A stretch of 64,000 bases of DNA. Source: Pratylenchus scribneri (Eukaryota; Nematoda; Chromadorea; Rhabditida; Pratylenchidae). A program made the translations under genes and the position numbers. The stretch is taken from contig JAQSEB010000092.1 in NCBI GenBank assembly GCA_030063045.1, positions 248,001-312,000 of the forward strand. Reading direction: 5' to 3'. Below the pieces are notes generated by a model, which saw only the letters and a list, made by a program, of their open reading frames with translations, had not been told where the DNA came from and ran no database searches. The stretch's first letter is position 1. Every line of letters starts with the position of its first letter. This document shows, in pieces, positions 1 through 12,400 of this stretch.

Positions 1-1359
1 TTGCTTCTCCTCATCAATTCCTCCTAAAATTGATCACATTTCGATTGACGACCCGCCAATTTGTTCGCGCGGCCCGTTGATTGCGCAAAAGTGGGGGAGG
101 GGGGGGGGGGGGGTCGAATGAATGAACCATTAAACCGCAAACAAACAAACCACCAAAAGGGGGAGGGAAAAATGTGGAAACATGCATGGGATTTTGTGGG
201 TCACGGTCAATCCCATCCAATCCAAATCCATTTCCCCCAAATTCACATTAATGCATTTAATGAAGGATGAAAAGGTGACACATATTTTTGTGGACAAATT
301 TGCTCGAAAGCGGAGAAAAATTAACGCCCCAAAAAAATGCCTCAGGGCAAATTTGTACAATATTAGTAAAACCCTTGGAAATGTACAAAATTGGGAATGG
401 ATTTGGAAGATGGCACAGAAATAAATGTGCGCAAATTGAGGCGATAAAAAATGTAAGGATGGGATTTGGGGTAGAGGATTTGGGGATTGAGTGCCCCGGG
501 GGCATCCTTTCCAATCCTTGGGGGTCAGTCATCATCGACCAATTTGCACTCTGCTGCTATATTTGGCGGATTAAAACCGAAATATTATTTTTGGGATGTA
601 AATTGGTTGGATTATATTCAATTTTTGGAATTGTTATGATTTTAAATATTTTGGGTAATTTATTAAAAAAAGGCAAAGGAAAAGAATGGACAAAAATTCG
701 TATTAGATTAATTTTGGCTGAAAACATTGAAAGGGGATTTTGATTTTTATTGAAAAATATTTTTTTCCACATATTTAAATATTATATTATAAAATTGGCC
801 ACATTTTATAGCCATAAAAATGCCGTTTAAATATTTATGAGCAAAAAAAATAGTAAACGAGATTTTGGAGGAGGTTGGCAGATGCGCACCATCGCATTAA
901 ATTGGCGAAAGGATGGAATTGAATTTTGGTGCGCAAAATGGACAAAAAGTGGCTGGTCCCAAGGGAAGGGTTAAGGGGGCGGTTGATTGATGAAATCGAA
1001 AAGAAGAAATGAAGAAAATTGGGGAATTGGGGAATTGTTTGGGAGGACAAAATGGACAATTTAGAGTGCATTTTGGGGGAAGGCGCCACCTATATAATGA
1101 GGCCGATAATTTTTGGGGAGGAATTGTGGGAGGAAAGAAATAAAGGGCATCGGCAGGCAATAAAAGTGGGCAAAAAGGTGGATTTGATTTATGTTTATGC
1201 ATTTCACCTTGCGCCCCAAAAGTAGCCGCCCCTTTTTGGGGTGCGCAGGAAAAAGGAGGAAATTGGAGGGCAAATTCCCAAAAGAATTCATTTTAAAGAA
1301 ATTGAACATTTCTTAATTTGCCGAAAAAACATTGAAATTGTCTATAAAGAATACTTATT

Positions 1360-1550
1360 GGATAGAGCTGCGTCAAGACGCATTGAATGGTATATAATTT
1401 GTTATGGTTTGGACAAAATTAAAGGATATTAAACGGTTTAAGTCCATTTTGGTTTAATGATTCAAAACTAAATTAGAATTGATTATTAAACTAAACCAAA
1501 ATATAATTAAAGGATGCTACTTGATGAGATCTATGAATTGAAATAAGGCT
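1360..1550. repeat. Dispersed repeat D, copy 1
   Basis: Shares ordered blocks with 62060-62220: ATTGGATAGAGCTG followed by GTCAAGA, then AAATTAAAGGATATTAAACG, then TTGATGAGAT. Order and spacing are kept while the sequence between blocks has diverged, as expected for two old copies of one dispersed element. No coding potential or terminal repeats were identified. Confidence 0.6.
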
Positions 1551-2810
1551 TCTGCCTCTAGGTTTTGTACCGATAAAGAAATGGAACATTTTATGTTTAA
1601 GAGAGGACTTAATTTTTTTCGGATTTTCGTTTTTTTCTTGGTTGCGTGCAAAAATGGCAAAAAATGGGCATATTTGGGGACAGAAATAGCCAATAAAAGA
1701 GGAATGGGAAAAGAAGATGCCAAGGAAAAATGGGCCATCCTTCTTCCTTTTTTTGGCCTTTAGGCAATTCCACATTACTTCTAAGTAATTATTAAAAATG
1801 GGCCATCATTTTTGCAGCCAACTTTTTATGGTCATTGGAATATTGAATGAAAAATATTCCAAAAAAATTAAAATTATAGCCATAGAACGAAGGCCTCTTA
1901 ATTTGGCAAATAATTTAAAGCCTAAATTGGCAAACAAAAATACTAATCCAATATTCCGTTCAATTTAAGAGAAGAATAAAAGGAGGATGGGATTTAGGGC
2001 ATTTTCCTCCATCGTCCTCCATTCATCCAATTTTCCCTCCATGACCCTTTTTTATGGACACAAATTTGGAGAGGAAGGGGACAAATCCAAAAGGGCCAAT
2101 TGCGCAATTGGCCCAAAATATTCCTTCCCCAATTTTGTTTGGGGGAATTGGCATGAAATGTGCTTAAAACAAATTAAAAGAGGAATTTTGTGGCAAATGA
2201 AGATAAGGAAAATAGGCCCCAGAGGGAAATTGGCCACATTTGAAAGAGAATGGCACATATAAATTTATGTGCCATTCTCGCCGAGGTCGGCAAATTCAGT
2301 GACAAATATTTTTTTTTTGTTTTGTTTTGTGGCCATCGTAAAATGGTCAAATTGGTGACAAAAAAAAGGAGGAGGACACAAAAATTGAGGGACAAAAATG
2401 AGCATAAATTTGTGGGGGCAACATCTGGGCCAAAACCCAAAATAATAAATATTTGTTGGAGGAACAGAAGGAGGAAAAGGGGACCATTGAAAAGCAGAGG
2501 GAAAACAACGACCACAAAAGAAGGGGGTTTGGAGGAGGACTATGGATGATGGCCCTCGATCATTCCTCCATTCTGCTGCTCTTGGACAGAAAGGTTGGCC
2601 ATTTTTGGTGGTGTACTCCTCAATATGCCCATTGATGGCCATCATTTCCTCCCCTGGTGGCCCAATTCAATTCCCATTTCCTCGTTCAACTTGATGACCA
2701 GGGAATCAAATTACTAATAAAAATATGTGTTTTATATGGGAAAGTCATACTTCGATGATAAAATAATTCGGGCAGGACATTGAATATCGCCAATTGGCCA
2801 TTTGCATTGA

Positions 2811-3134
2811 TTTTGGGCCCATAGCTAGGTGAGGCTATTGCCAATTTAGAAGGGCGATATACCATTTGAAAGGCCTAAGTAAGTTTTCTCTACAAAGTGG
2901 CTTATCTATATTTTTTAAATACAAAAATAAATTTGATTTAATAAACTTTGAAATCAGAATTTGCTTATGAAGGAGAGGAAATTCCAATTTGTCTGTAGGA
3001 AAGGGCGGTTTTTTGTCGAATTATTTCTTAATTAAAAATGTGTAATATGGCCACTTTTTGGAAGGAATTCAGAGCTTTCGAATGGCATATAGCCTTCCCT
3101 GATTGGCTATTGCCTCATTGATTTATGGACCAAA
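2811..3134. mobile_element. MITE family A copy (reference description)
   Basis: Long inverted-repeat element. The left arm runs from TTTTGGCCATAGCTCA-like sequence through GGCGATATACCATTCGAAAG to CCTCTAAAAAGTGGC; the right arm is its reverse complement, with GCCACTTTTTAGAGG, CTTTCGAATGGTATATCGCC and TGAGCTATGGCCAAAA. Arms are about 95 bp, separated by about 90-120 bp of variable AT-rich DNA; total about 300 bp. There is no ORF, so it would need a transposase supplied from elsewhere. Target duplications cannot be assigned with confidence. This copy is intergenic. Confidence 0.75.
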
Positions 3135-5084
3135 AACATCATTGTGGCCTTTTAAAATCAAATGAATCGGAAATGGATCCAAAATGGAATAATTTGGCCT
3201 TCTGAAATGAGTGGCCTACCTCTCGAATTCAATTCCCAATGAGAATGGCTCTACAAAAGGACTGTCCACAAATTCACCCATCAATGTGCCGAATGGCGGA
3301 AAAGGTGAAATGAAAGAAAGGGTTGGATAGATGGAGTGCCCTTGGCCAAAGTGTTTTCGCCCAAAAAGGCGGCGGCAGCCAATCCCAAAAATGATGGACA
3401 AAAGCACAAAAGGGCGATGGATGAGGCAAAAGGACCGACCACAATTTTTGGACATTGGCCATCATTTTTGGGAGTGGACACAAAAATGAATGGCTGAATG
3501 AGGTGGGATGAGTGGGGATGGATGGAATAATGGAGTTGGGCGGATGGAAGCCGTCAAAAGAGCAAAATGGGATAAGGAGAAGAGAATGGACATGGATGGA
3601 TTAGAATTAGCTGGGATGGAAAATTGGTGGGGGCCAAGCTGAATGCCGTTGAGTGACGCAACAGTTTATGGGTTTATAAAGAGTTTATAATTAAAAAATG
3701 TTCAAAATCAGAGAAATGGCTTCAGATTTTGTGTATCAAAATTGAGATATTTTGAAAATATTTAAAATTAATTTCGTCTTAAATTCTTTTAAATTACCTC
3801 TCATATTGCTGATCTCGGATTGGTGAAATTGGACTCCAAAATTGGCAAATAATTTTCTAAACTTTTTATTCCAATGCAGCAAAATTCATTTATTTTATAA
3901 TGCATTCCCCAAGGGAATATCCTCCTACTTACAAATGTAAATCCATCCATCCAAATTATTTATTCATCCTTCATATATTTCCGCCTAATTTTTCCTTCCA
4001 ATTTTGTACAATTTCCATATTTGGCCATATATTTCCAAGACATCCATTGAGGAGGGGAGGGGAGGGAGTTAATTTGCTTTTCGGGGAGTTCAAAAGGGAA
4101 ATATGCTCCCAATAATTCCATTAGTCCGGACAATGAATGGAAAGGAATGCCCCCTTCCCATCGGCATTTGGAAGCATATAAAAGGAATTTGCATAAAAGA
4201 ATATGAAAAGGGGGGAGGATTGGATGAATAGAAAATGGAATAAATGAGAAAAGAAAACAAAAGGTTGAATGGGGCCATGAAGAAGCAATGGCAGAAAAAA
4301 ACAGACTAAAATAAACCCAGTTTTTTGAAATATGTCGAATGGGAATGAAGGAAAATTGGGTAGTGGAAATGGTTACATAATTTGTTGCATTTTTTTTGTT
4401 TTGGAAGAGGATTATACAAATGCCAAAAAGCCACACACAGAAAATAATAATAATTTACATCAAAATATTCAACAGCCAATGTTCCATTGGTCAAATATTT
4501 TGGCCATTTGGCAAAATTGTTGGTGAGCCATTCGTCGATTTCATCCATCGTTCCCGGCAATTAATTTTGCACACTCATTTCTGGCACAAATGAATGAATG
4601 AATGAATGGAGAAGGTGCCAATTTGGAAAGGAAGAGGGGAAAATAGAAAATACATATGTTGAATTGAATGAGTGGTATTATAATGATTGTCCTCAAAATA
4701 TTGGTGCCATTAGCCATTTCAATAGACATTAGTGTCAACTGTCAATCAACAGCTATAAAAATGATAAAAGGGGAATTTTTATTCATTTCCTTGTCAAAAA
4801 CTTCACTGCCTTCAGCTGTAAATGAAAGGAGAGAGAATGCGGTATCGCTTATCGTACTTGATTGAAATTGAGGGAGGAACAAATGATTTATGCCTACAGC
4901 TATGAAATGAAACAACGCCGATTGGTTAAACAGCAGTGACGGAGGAATATAATCTAATCAGAAAATAGGCAAAATTGAAATGTTTCTAAAGGATAAAAAA
5001 AAATTTAAATTGAAAAAACCAAAAATTGCATCATTAATAACTTTAATCGCTAATTTATTGAAAAATAATAGCTTTATCGTTTTT

Positions 5085-5310
5085 GACCAAATCTTAGCAA
5101 GGAAGCAACCAATTTTGGAAGGGAATATGCCATTCGAAAGCTCAAAAATCCCTTTAAAAAGTGGCTTTATTAATTTTTAGAAATTTTAAACAATTGACAA
5201 AATAACCGATTTTCCCTCAAAAATTAAGGTTTTTATATTCAGAAATTTAATATTGCTCTTAAAAAGGTGAATTTTCAGAACAATTTTATAGCCACTTTTT
5301 CAAGGATTTC
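5085..5310. mobile_element. MITE family A, degenerate copy
   Basis: The left arm is recognisable (AGCAAGGAAGCAACCAATTT, then GAATATGCCATTCGAAAGCT and AAAAAGTGGC) and a stub of the right arm (AGCCACTTTTTCAAGGA) is present, but the outer part of the right arm is lost. Intergenic. Confidence 0.5.
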
Positions 5311-6496
5311 TTCATAATTGATCGTTCCCTCTCGTATTAGATAAAATCCTAACAATCATATCTACCAATTCTTTATCAATTAATTAATTATTAATTTTAT
5401 TTATTTCAATTTATTTATTATGAATTTAATATTAAAAAATGCATTCATCTCCCAAAATCGGCTAATTCTTTTCATATAATTTAACTTCTTCTTCTTTTTG
5501 CCCTCATTCATTTCTTCCCCAAAAATGGCGATGGAGAAATTGAGGAATTGGTGGGGGGGGGGGGGGGGCAATTATAGCAGCAAAATTGGATTGGCTCCGA
5601 AAAAGGGGCGAAAGGGTGACAATGAGTCAAAAGTCAAGGTGGTTGGCTGGATGAATGGAAGGGCGGCGTAAACCATAAAAATGGAATGGAAATTGATCGT
5701 CCCCTCCACTTCAAATTATTACCAGCCACCCTCAAACCATCAAACCACCATCCACCATCTCGGCCTCCCTTTTCGCCAATGTGCCCGCCGCACTTTTCAA
5801 GGATATTTTTGGCAAACAATTTGTGCACATTGCGCAATGTGATTTAGGAAGAAATTAATTTTTACCACTTGATTTCCTCTCGCCAGATCATTTCCTTCTA
5901 TTTACCTTTTTTTTTGAAAATGCCTCCAAAATTATCAATAGACCATTTTGGTTCCCAAGCCAAAAAGTAGTCCTCCTTCAAATTGGGTTTTTATCAGTTT
6001 TGAGAGAGGAAACCAAAAGCAAATACCCACTAACATTTTCTCTCGGCCTTGACCAACCAAAACCATCAATTTCCCTTCCAAATTTGGGCATTTCCCGGCC
6101 ATCATTTTCCCTTTAAAATTCCCTCATCAAAATATTCAGCCCACCTCCATAAAATTCTTAGGGAAAAGCAATCAAATTCTCTCTCTTTCAATCATTTGGC
6201 CATTTTGGAAAGGTGCAAAAGGTCATAATCTTCATTTTATAGGCCATTCGGACTGTCCACTCTCCTTCCCCTTCCTTCCTTGGCCATAACAATATTTAGT
6301 TTGGTTTGTTGCCTTTTCCTTTCCTTCTCCCATTTTTATTTACATTCCACCGAGGCTAAAGTCCACACACAAAAGCCCCAAATCGATTCTCCAATTTTTT
6401 GATTTTATCATTCTTTTTTTTGATAACATTTTCCCACAAATTTGCCCACTGCTTCTTTTCGTTTATTCTTTCCTCCCTCCATTTTTAGTCACTAAA

Positions 6497-9400
6497 ATGG
6501 TTTCTTTTACACGGGTTTTCCCCTCCTTTTTGGCCACATTGTTGTGGCTTTCCATCATTTTTGTTGCCAATGGAGAAAATGCAGAAAAAGCAGCATTGAA
6601 TGTGACAGATGAATCCATAAAAGAAGGCGACGATGGAATGGAAGGTGGGATCAAAAAATGCGCTAAGTGATTATTGAGTACCACCGATTGAGAACCCAGG
6701 CAATTCTTTTGGCCATAGCTCAGTGAGGAAAAAGCCAATTTCGAAAGGATATATACCATTCGAAAGCGTAAAATATCCTCTAAAAAGTGGCTTTTATAAT
6801 TTTTATGAATTCAAGTTATAAAAAAGTTATATGCCATTGAGCGTAATAAACTCGAATTTGTGGAGGAAAAGTTGTTTATTTTACGGATTATTTATTTTTT
6901 CAAAAAAATTAACAAAGCCACTTTTTAAAAGAGATTTAGAGCCTTTGAATGGTATATCCCCTTCCAAGATTGGTTATCGCCTCAATGGACTATGGGCCAA
7001 AAACATATATTCAATCGGCGGACTCGTCAATCTTATTGTTTAAAGAATTAGAAAAAGGCAATAAATTGCTCAAATTTTATAATTTAGCCTCAACATGCAT
7101 TTACCAATCCGAATATATTGTTGAAGGAAGGGGTTAGTTGATTGGGTGAATTGAATTCCCTGTTTACGTGAATTTTAGCCAAATGATCAACAATTGTCGG
7201 CGGAAACATTAAAAGAATTGCTGAATGCCCGAATATTCTTGAACGGAAATGAGAGCTCCGGGAATGGGAAGCAGTCGCCGATGAGGAAAAAGCAAAAAAG
7301 TAAAAAAAAATGGGAATCTTCAGATTTTAATATAATTTATATATTCCGCCTCCAATTTCAATATGTGTAGTAATTAAGTTGATTTTCCGTTTTAATGAAG
7401 CCAGGTCATATCACAGACCATTCATTGTCCATCGAATAATTATTGTGGAATTGAAAACTTTTTCTTCTTAATTTAAATTACCCAATCAGCAAATTCAAAT
7501 TTGATAGGGAACTATTACATTACCTTTATCATTTTGGTCATAACTCAACGAAGCAATAGCCAATTTTTGAAGGCAATTTGCCATTATAAAGCTTTAAATA
7601 TCTTCTAAAAATTGATATAAAATTGTCTATGTAATACCTTAATTATTTGTCTTCAAGTAAGCATTAATAAACCAAAATTCTCTTAGGAAAAGCTGCCTCG
7701 TTTTTCATAAATATTAAAAATTTTCATTAAAAATATAGCCACTTTTTAAAGGACCTCAAGGCTTTAGAACAGCATATATCCTTTCAAAATTTATAATTTC
7801 CTTGTTGAGCTATGTTCAAAAGAAAATCAAGGTTACTAATCCTCTAGTTTCGGAACAAATTAAATTCTTGCCTCTCAAACGGATATAATAAAATTGAAAA
7901 TTGAATGTAATTCAAATTGCACTCAATTAATATTTAATTAATGATTTCATTCGCATCTTCCCCTCAATTTTGCAGCCAAGCCCCCTGAGCTGTCCTGCAA
8001 TCCGCAGGAGAAGTCATTGTGTGCCAATGCCAGGCTTTGCGTCCATCGCGAGAATTCCACCAATTTTGAGTGCATTTGCCACCGGGGATATGGAGGAAGA
8101 TTTTGCCAATTCTGTGAGCCCTGCGGCCTCCTCCTCTTAATAAATTCCCTTAAATTTAAGCACTATTCCCTCGAAGTTGTGCCGATGCTTTGGCATTCCA
8201 CGAAGAAGAGGACAATGAATTGGAAGGAATATTGCCAAATGTTAATGTAGAAGAAGACGGAGAACATGAAAATGGCCAATGGCGCCAATTGGACATTGAC
8301 GGATCTGGGCCATTGACGGCCACATTTGTTGGGCACACTTAAATAAATCATTAAAAAGTTGCCCTATTTTAACAGGCTGAATGTTTTGCGAATGGAGGCC
8401 GCACAATTGTTGGGCACAACATTCCCTTGGATCAACCATTTTTGGTCCGAAATGAAACATTCAACAATCAAAGTGCATTCTATCCAATTAGCTATAAGTC
8501 AGAATTCCACATAATTTCAATTTTACACCAAAATCCCACAAATATAGGCTATTCTCGAATGCCCATCTGCGGGCATTGATTGATCGAAGCGAACATTGCC
8601 GGCAAACAATTCGATTCGATTGTGAACAAAGTCCATTGGAGTGAGTTTTAAAATGAGGGAAATGAGGGGAAGCCCTACTTGTCTCGGGCCAACATGCTGC
8701 GAACACTATTATTACATCAAGAACGGGGCCTATTTTGATGATTATTATATCAAATTAATTTGAAGACTGTTGACTATTCTACTGATTTTAATTTTTTTAA
8801 ATTAATTCAGAAATGATTAATTTATGCCAAAAAAAAACCCATAAAAAATTACATTAATTCATAGCGAAGGTCATTTACGATGTTTTTTTGGACAATGCTT
8901 AACCTATTTTGCACCAATTTAATTAAAATTAATATAATTGGATAGCCAAAAGTCTGCTCTTTAATTTGGTAATAAAATCATTCAAATTTGTTTGGATCCT
9001 TGATGAATTATATAAGTACTCGGGGAAAGTGGCCTAGAGAATAACTTGGGGGGCGTATCCGGAAATGAAGTCTAATTTATTTTTTGCGCAGTTTCAAAAA
9101 CAATCAAACTTGGCTGCAAATTGCCCATCGAGAGGGCCAACAATTCCGTCAAATTGGCAGTCAACCATTCAGTTGTGCCTGCAGGGATAAGGAATTATAT
9201 GGATGCGGAAGAGATGGTCAAACTTTCATGGGAAATATTCCCATAAAATAATTTCACACAGAATTTACATGCTATTGCGACGATTTGAGCCAACAAAGTG
9301 CAACGGATCAAGCAATTTTGCACAATAAAAGTGCGGCCGTAACGGCGATATATTTGAGGAAGAATGAAATGCAATTTGGGGGCAAACAATGGATCACATT

Positions 9401-12400
9401 GGGCCCATTGGAATGCGCCGGTGAAGGTACAAAAATTTGGGGCCTAATATAATTTGGGTTAAATAAGTGAAATGAAATTGTTTTTGAATGGATGATATTA
9501 GAAGGACACATTTTGGTGAGGCATTGATGAATTCAATTTATTATGAAAAAGACTAGATTTAATTAATCTCAGAAATAATAAACTTGCCGGAAAGTATCAA
9601 TTTAATGCCAGTTTTCTTGAAAGTTTTGCAACTTTATCTACTTAAATTTTAACCCATGAATATATCTATTTTTCATATTTTTAAGAACGACATGTACGTT
9701 AAAAAAATAATTTTATCGGTTCAAAATTCATAGAAATATGACTAAAAAAGTCGAAAAAATAATGAAAAAATAATTCTAATCTTTTTAAAAAATATAGGCT
9801 AAAATTTGGCAATTCAAGATTACATCAAATTTGTTTAAGAAATATAAAGCTATTCATTAATTATACAATTTTATCATTTTTAGCCGGCACATCCCAGAAT
9901 GCATTGGTCACCCTTCGTTCATTGAGTGCCCATCTGGAGACGGGTGCCTTCCATGGATGGCGCCAATTGGAGATGGATTTTCGGACATGGCAACCGGACA
10001 TTGAGAAAATGGTGACCGGATGGTCCCCCGTGGGCAATGGCGAAATGCAATTGAAAATATCGCTGAGGGCTGGACATCGAATTGAGCTGACATTGTCCCA
10101 TCAAAATGTGGAGGATGAGGGAGAAGGGGAGGATAAAACGATTACGGTAGAGGATGAAGAGGAGGAATTAGAGGTGGAAAAACAACAAAAAAGGCAGCCA
10201 CCTCAAATGAGGAGGAGACAGCCTGAGGCAATTCGCCGCGAAATGACCATATCCATTGCATCGCCACGCCCACTGAATGATCTGTTCTGGCATCGACTTC
10301 ATTTGGAAATGTTCCGAAATGAAGTCCGGTTCAGCATTGACCGGCTGAATGCATTCCAACCGTTGACATTCCCATTCCCTGCTGCGACCAAATTCACGCT
10401 GGGCGGCGATGAACAGTTTGGCACATTTGGGATTTTATGATTAATATTGGAATTTGATTAATTTTGGAATTAACCAAGAACAAAGTAGAATTGTCTTAAT
10501 TCTGGAAATCTTGGTTTCTAGATGTGGTAGCTTTTTCAATTCGGCAATAATTTAGTTTTTTAGAATTCTAATTTCAGAATTGTATGTATTTTTATTAAAA
10601 AGCTGAACCTTTATTTAAACCAAAACCTGTGGGTTTACTAATTTTGTCTAAACTAAAAGCCTTATTAATCGGTTTGAAATTATGTAGATTAAATAGACCA
10701 AATCAACCATACTAAAGCCGAATGAGTCTATTTTTTCCCTCTATAATATCTAGGAGGAGAGATTTCCAAAAGTAACCAATTTAATACTTGTTTAATTCTG
10801 GAATGAACCAATTTTGAATATTAGCCACTATAAATGAAATTATGATGGCATTTTCCCCCTTAATTGCACAGAGGAAATGGCTTCGTTGGATGTGTTGGTA
10901 ATTTTCGGGTGGACCAAAGGCTGGTGGATTGGCGAAGTCAGTTGGAATTGAGGGGAGTAGAGGACGAAAGGGTGGCGCCGGGATGTGCCGATTTATGCCA
11001 GGAAAATCAATGCCAACAAGGCGCCCGATGCGTTGAACATTTCGATACGCAAACAAATGATTGTGAATGCCGTCAGCCACGGATCCATTTTGGCGAACAT
11101 TGCGAGAAAAGTGCGTTGCCGACAATTTTCGGGGGAAAGGGCAAATTATGCCGTAGATGCCTTTTTTATATAATTGGCACAAACCAAAATAGATTTACGG
11201 GTTTTAAGAGAAGTATTTAAGGCATAGATTTAGGGCATAGGAAATAGGATTGGATTTTGGGAATACATAGGCAAAGGATGGGATAAATGAATGGGCCAAG
11301 AAATGTCTAGAAATGGCATAGCCCAACTTTCATTAATTATAATTTATAATAACTCATCAAGGACTGAACCAATTTTGATAATTTTATTGTCAAATAAAAG
11401 AGCAGATTTTTGATTATTTAATAATATTAAATTCTATTTTAATCGGTTCGGAAATAATGGAGTTGTGTCAAAAAAAAACAATGCAAATTTCTCTGATTCA
11501 TAATAAAGTCATTTCAAATGAATTTTTAATTTTATCAATACTAAACCAATTTAAATAAAATTAATTTAATTAGATAGCCAAAAGTCTATTCTTTAATTTG
11601 ATACCAAAATCATCAAATTGGTTTAGCCTTTGATGAGTTAAAAGCACTTAAACAATAAAATTTGCAATCATAATGAAAATTTTGCCATTAATTTATTCCC
11701 TTTCAAAAAAGATGTGAACGAAAATTCCTCCATCGCATTGGATGGCACCGGCTTTTTGCGATTTGAGAATTTGGCTTTGAGCACATTACATTCGGATTTG
11801 GTTTTCAGCGCCAGAACAGATCAACGTCGAGCATTGTTCCTCTATGAACACGATGAATTGGACAATTTTGTGCAGGCAAATATAATCGGAGGGAAATGCC
11901 ACGAATATTTTAGTCAAATTTAGATTCATTTAGCGGATGAATATCGGATTGTATTGAGTTTGAACAATTTGAACCGAATATTGCATTGCACAATTTATGC
12001 AAAAATGGGAAAAGGTAAAGGCGAATGGGGGGTCATTTGCCATTCTTTTGGCCATAGCTCAGCGAGGCAATGACCAATTTAGGAAGGCATAAGATCATTT
12101 AAAAGCCTTAAATATCCTTTAAAAAGTGGCCTTATTAAATTTTATGAATTTAAAATTTAGAAAACATTATATGTTTTTGAATGGTAATAAACCCAATTTT
12201 AGGATTAAAAGCTGCTTATTTTACAAATTATTATAAATTTGAAAAACTTAGAAGTGCCACTTTTTAGAGAAATTCTAGAGCTTTCGAATGGTATATCGCC
12301 TTCCAAAATTGGATACTTCCTTCTCGAGCTATGCACAAAATAAAGACTTATTTAGAAACTATTGAAATACTTCCTTTTTCGAATAAGGCAATTATTTAAT

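Larger units (their letters stand above)
1..6496. other. Gene-poor 5' region with repeats
   Basis: No convincing coding exon was found in this AT-rich stretch. The open frames present are short, overlap on both strands and have no recognisable domain or paired splice sites. It holds two poly-G runs (99-113 and 5553-5568), a dispersed repeat at 1360-1550 that recurs near 62.1 kb, one good and one degenerate copy of MITE family A, and purine-rich filler. Regulatory sequence of the downstream Caspr-like gene may lie in its right end, but no specific site can be named. Confidence 0.6.
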
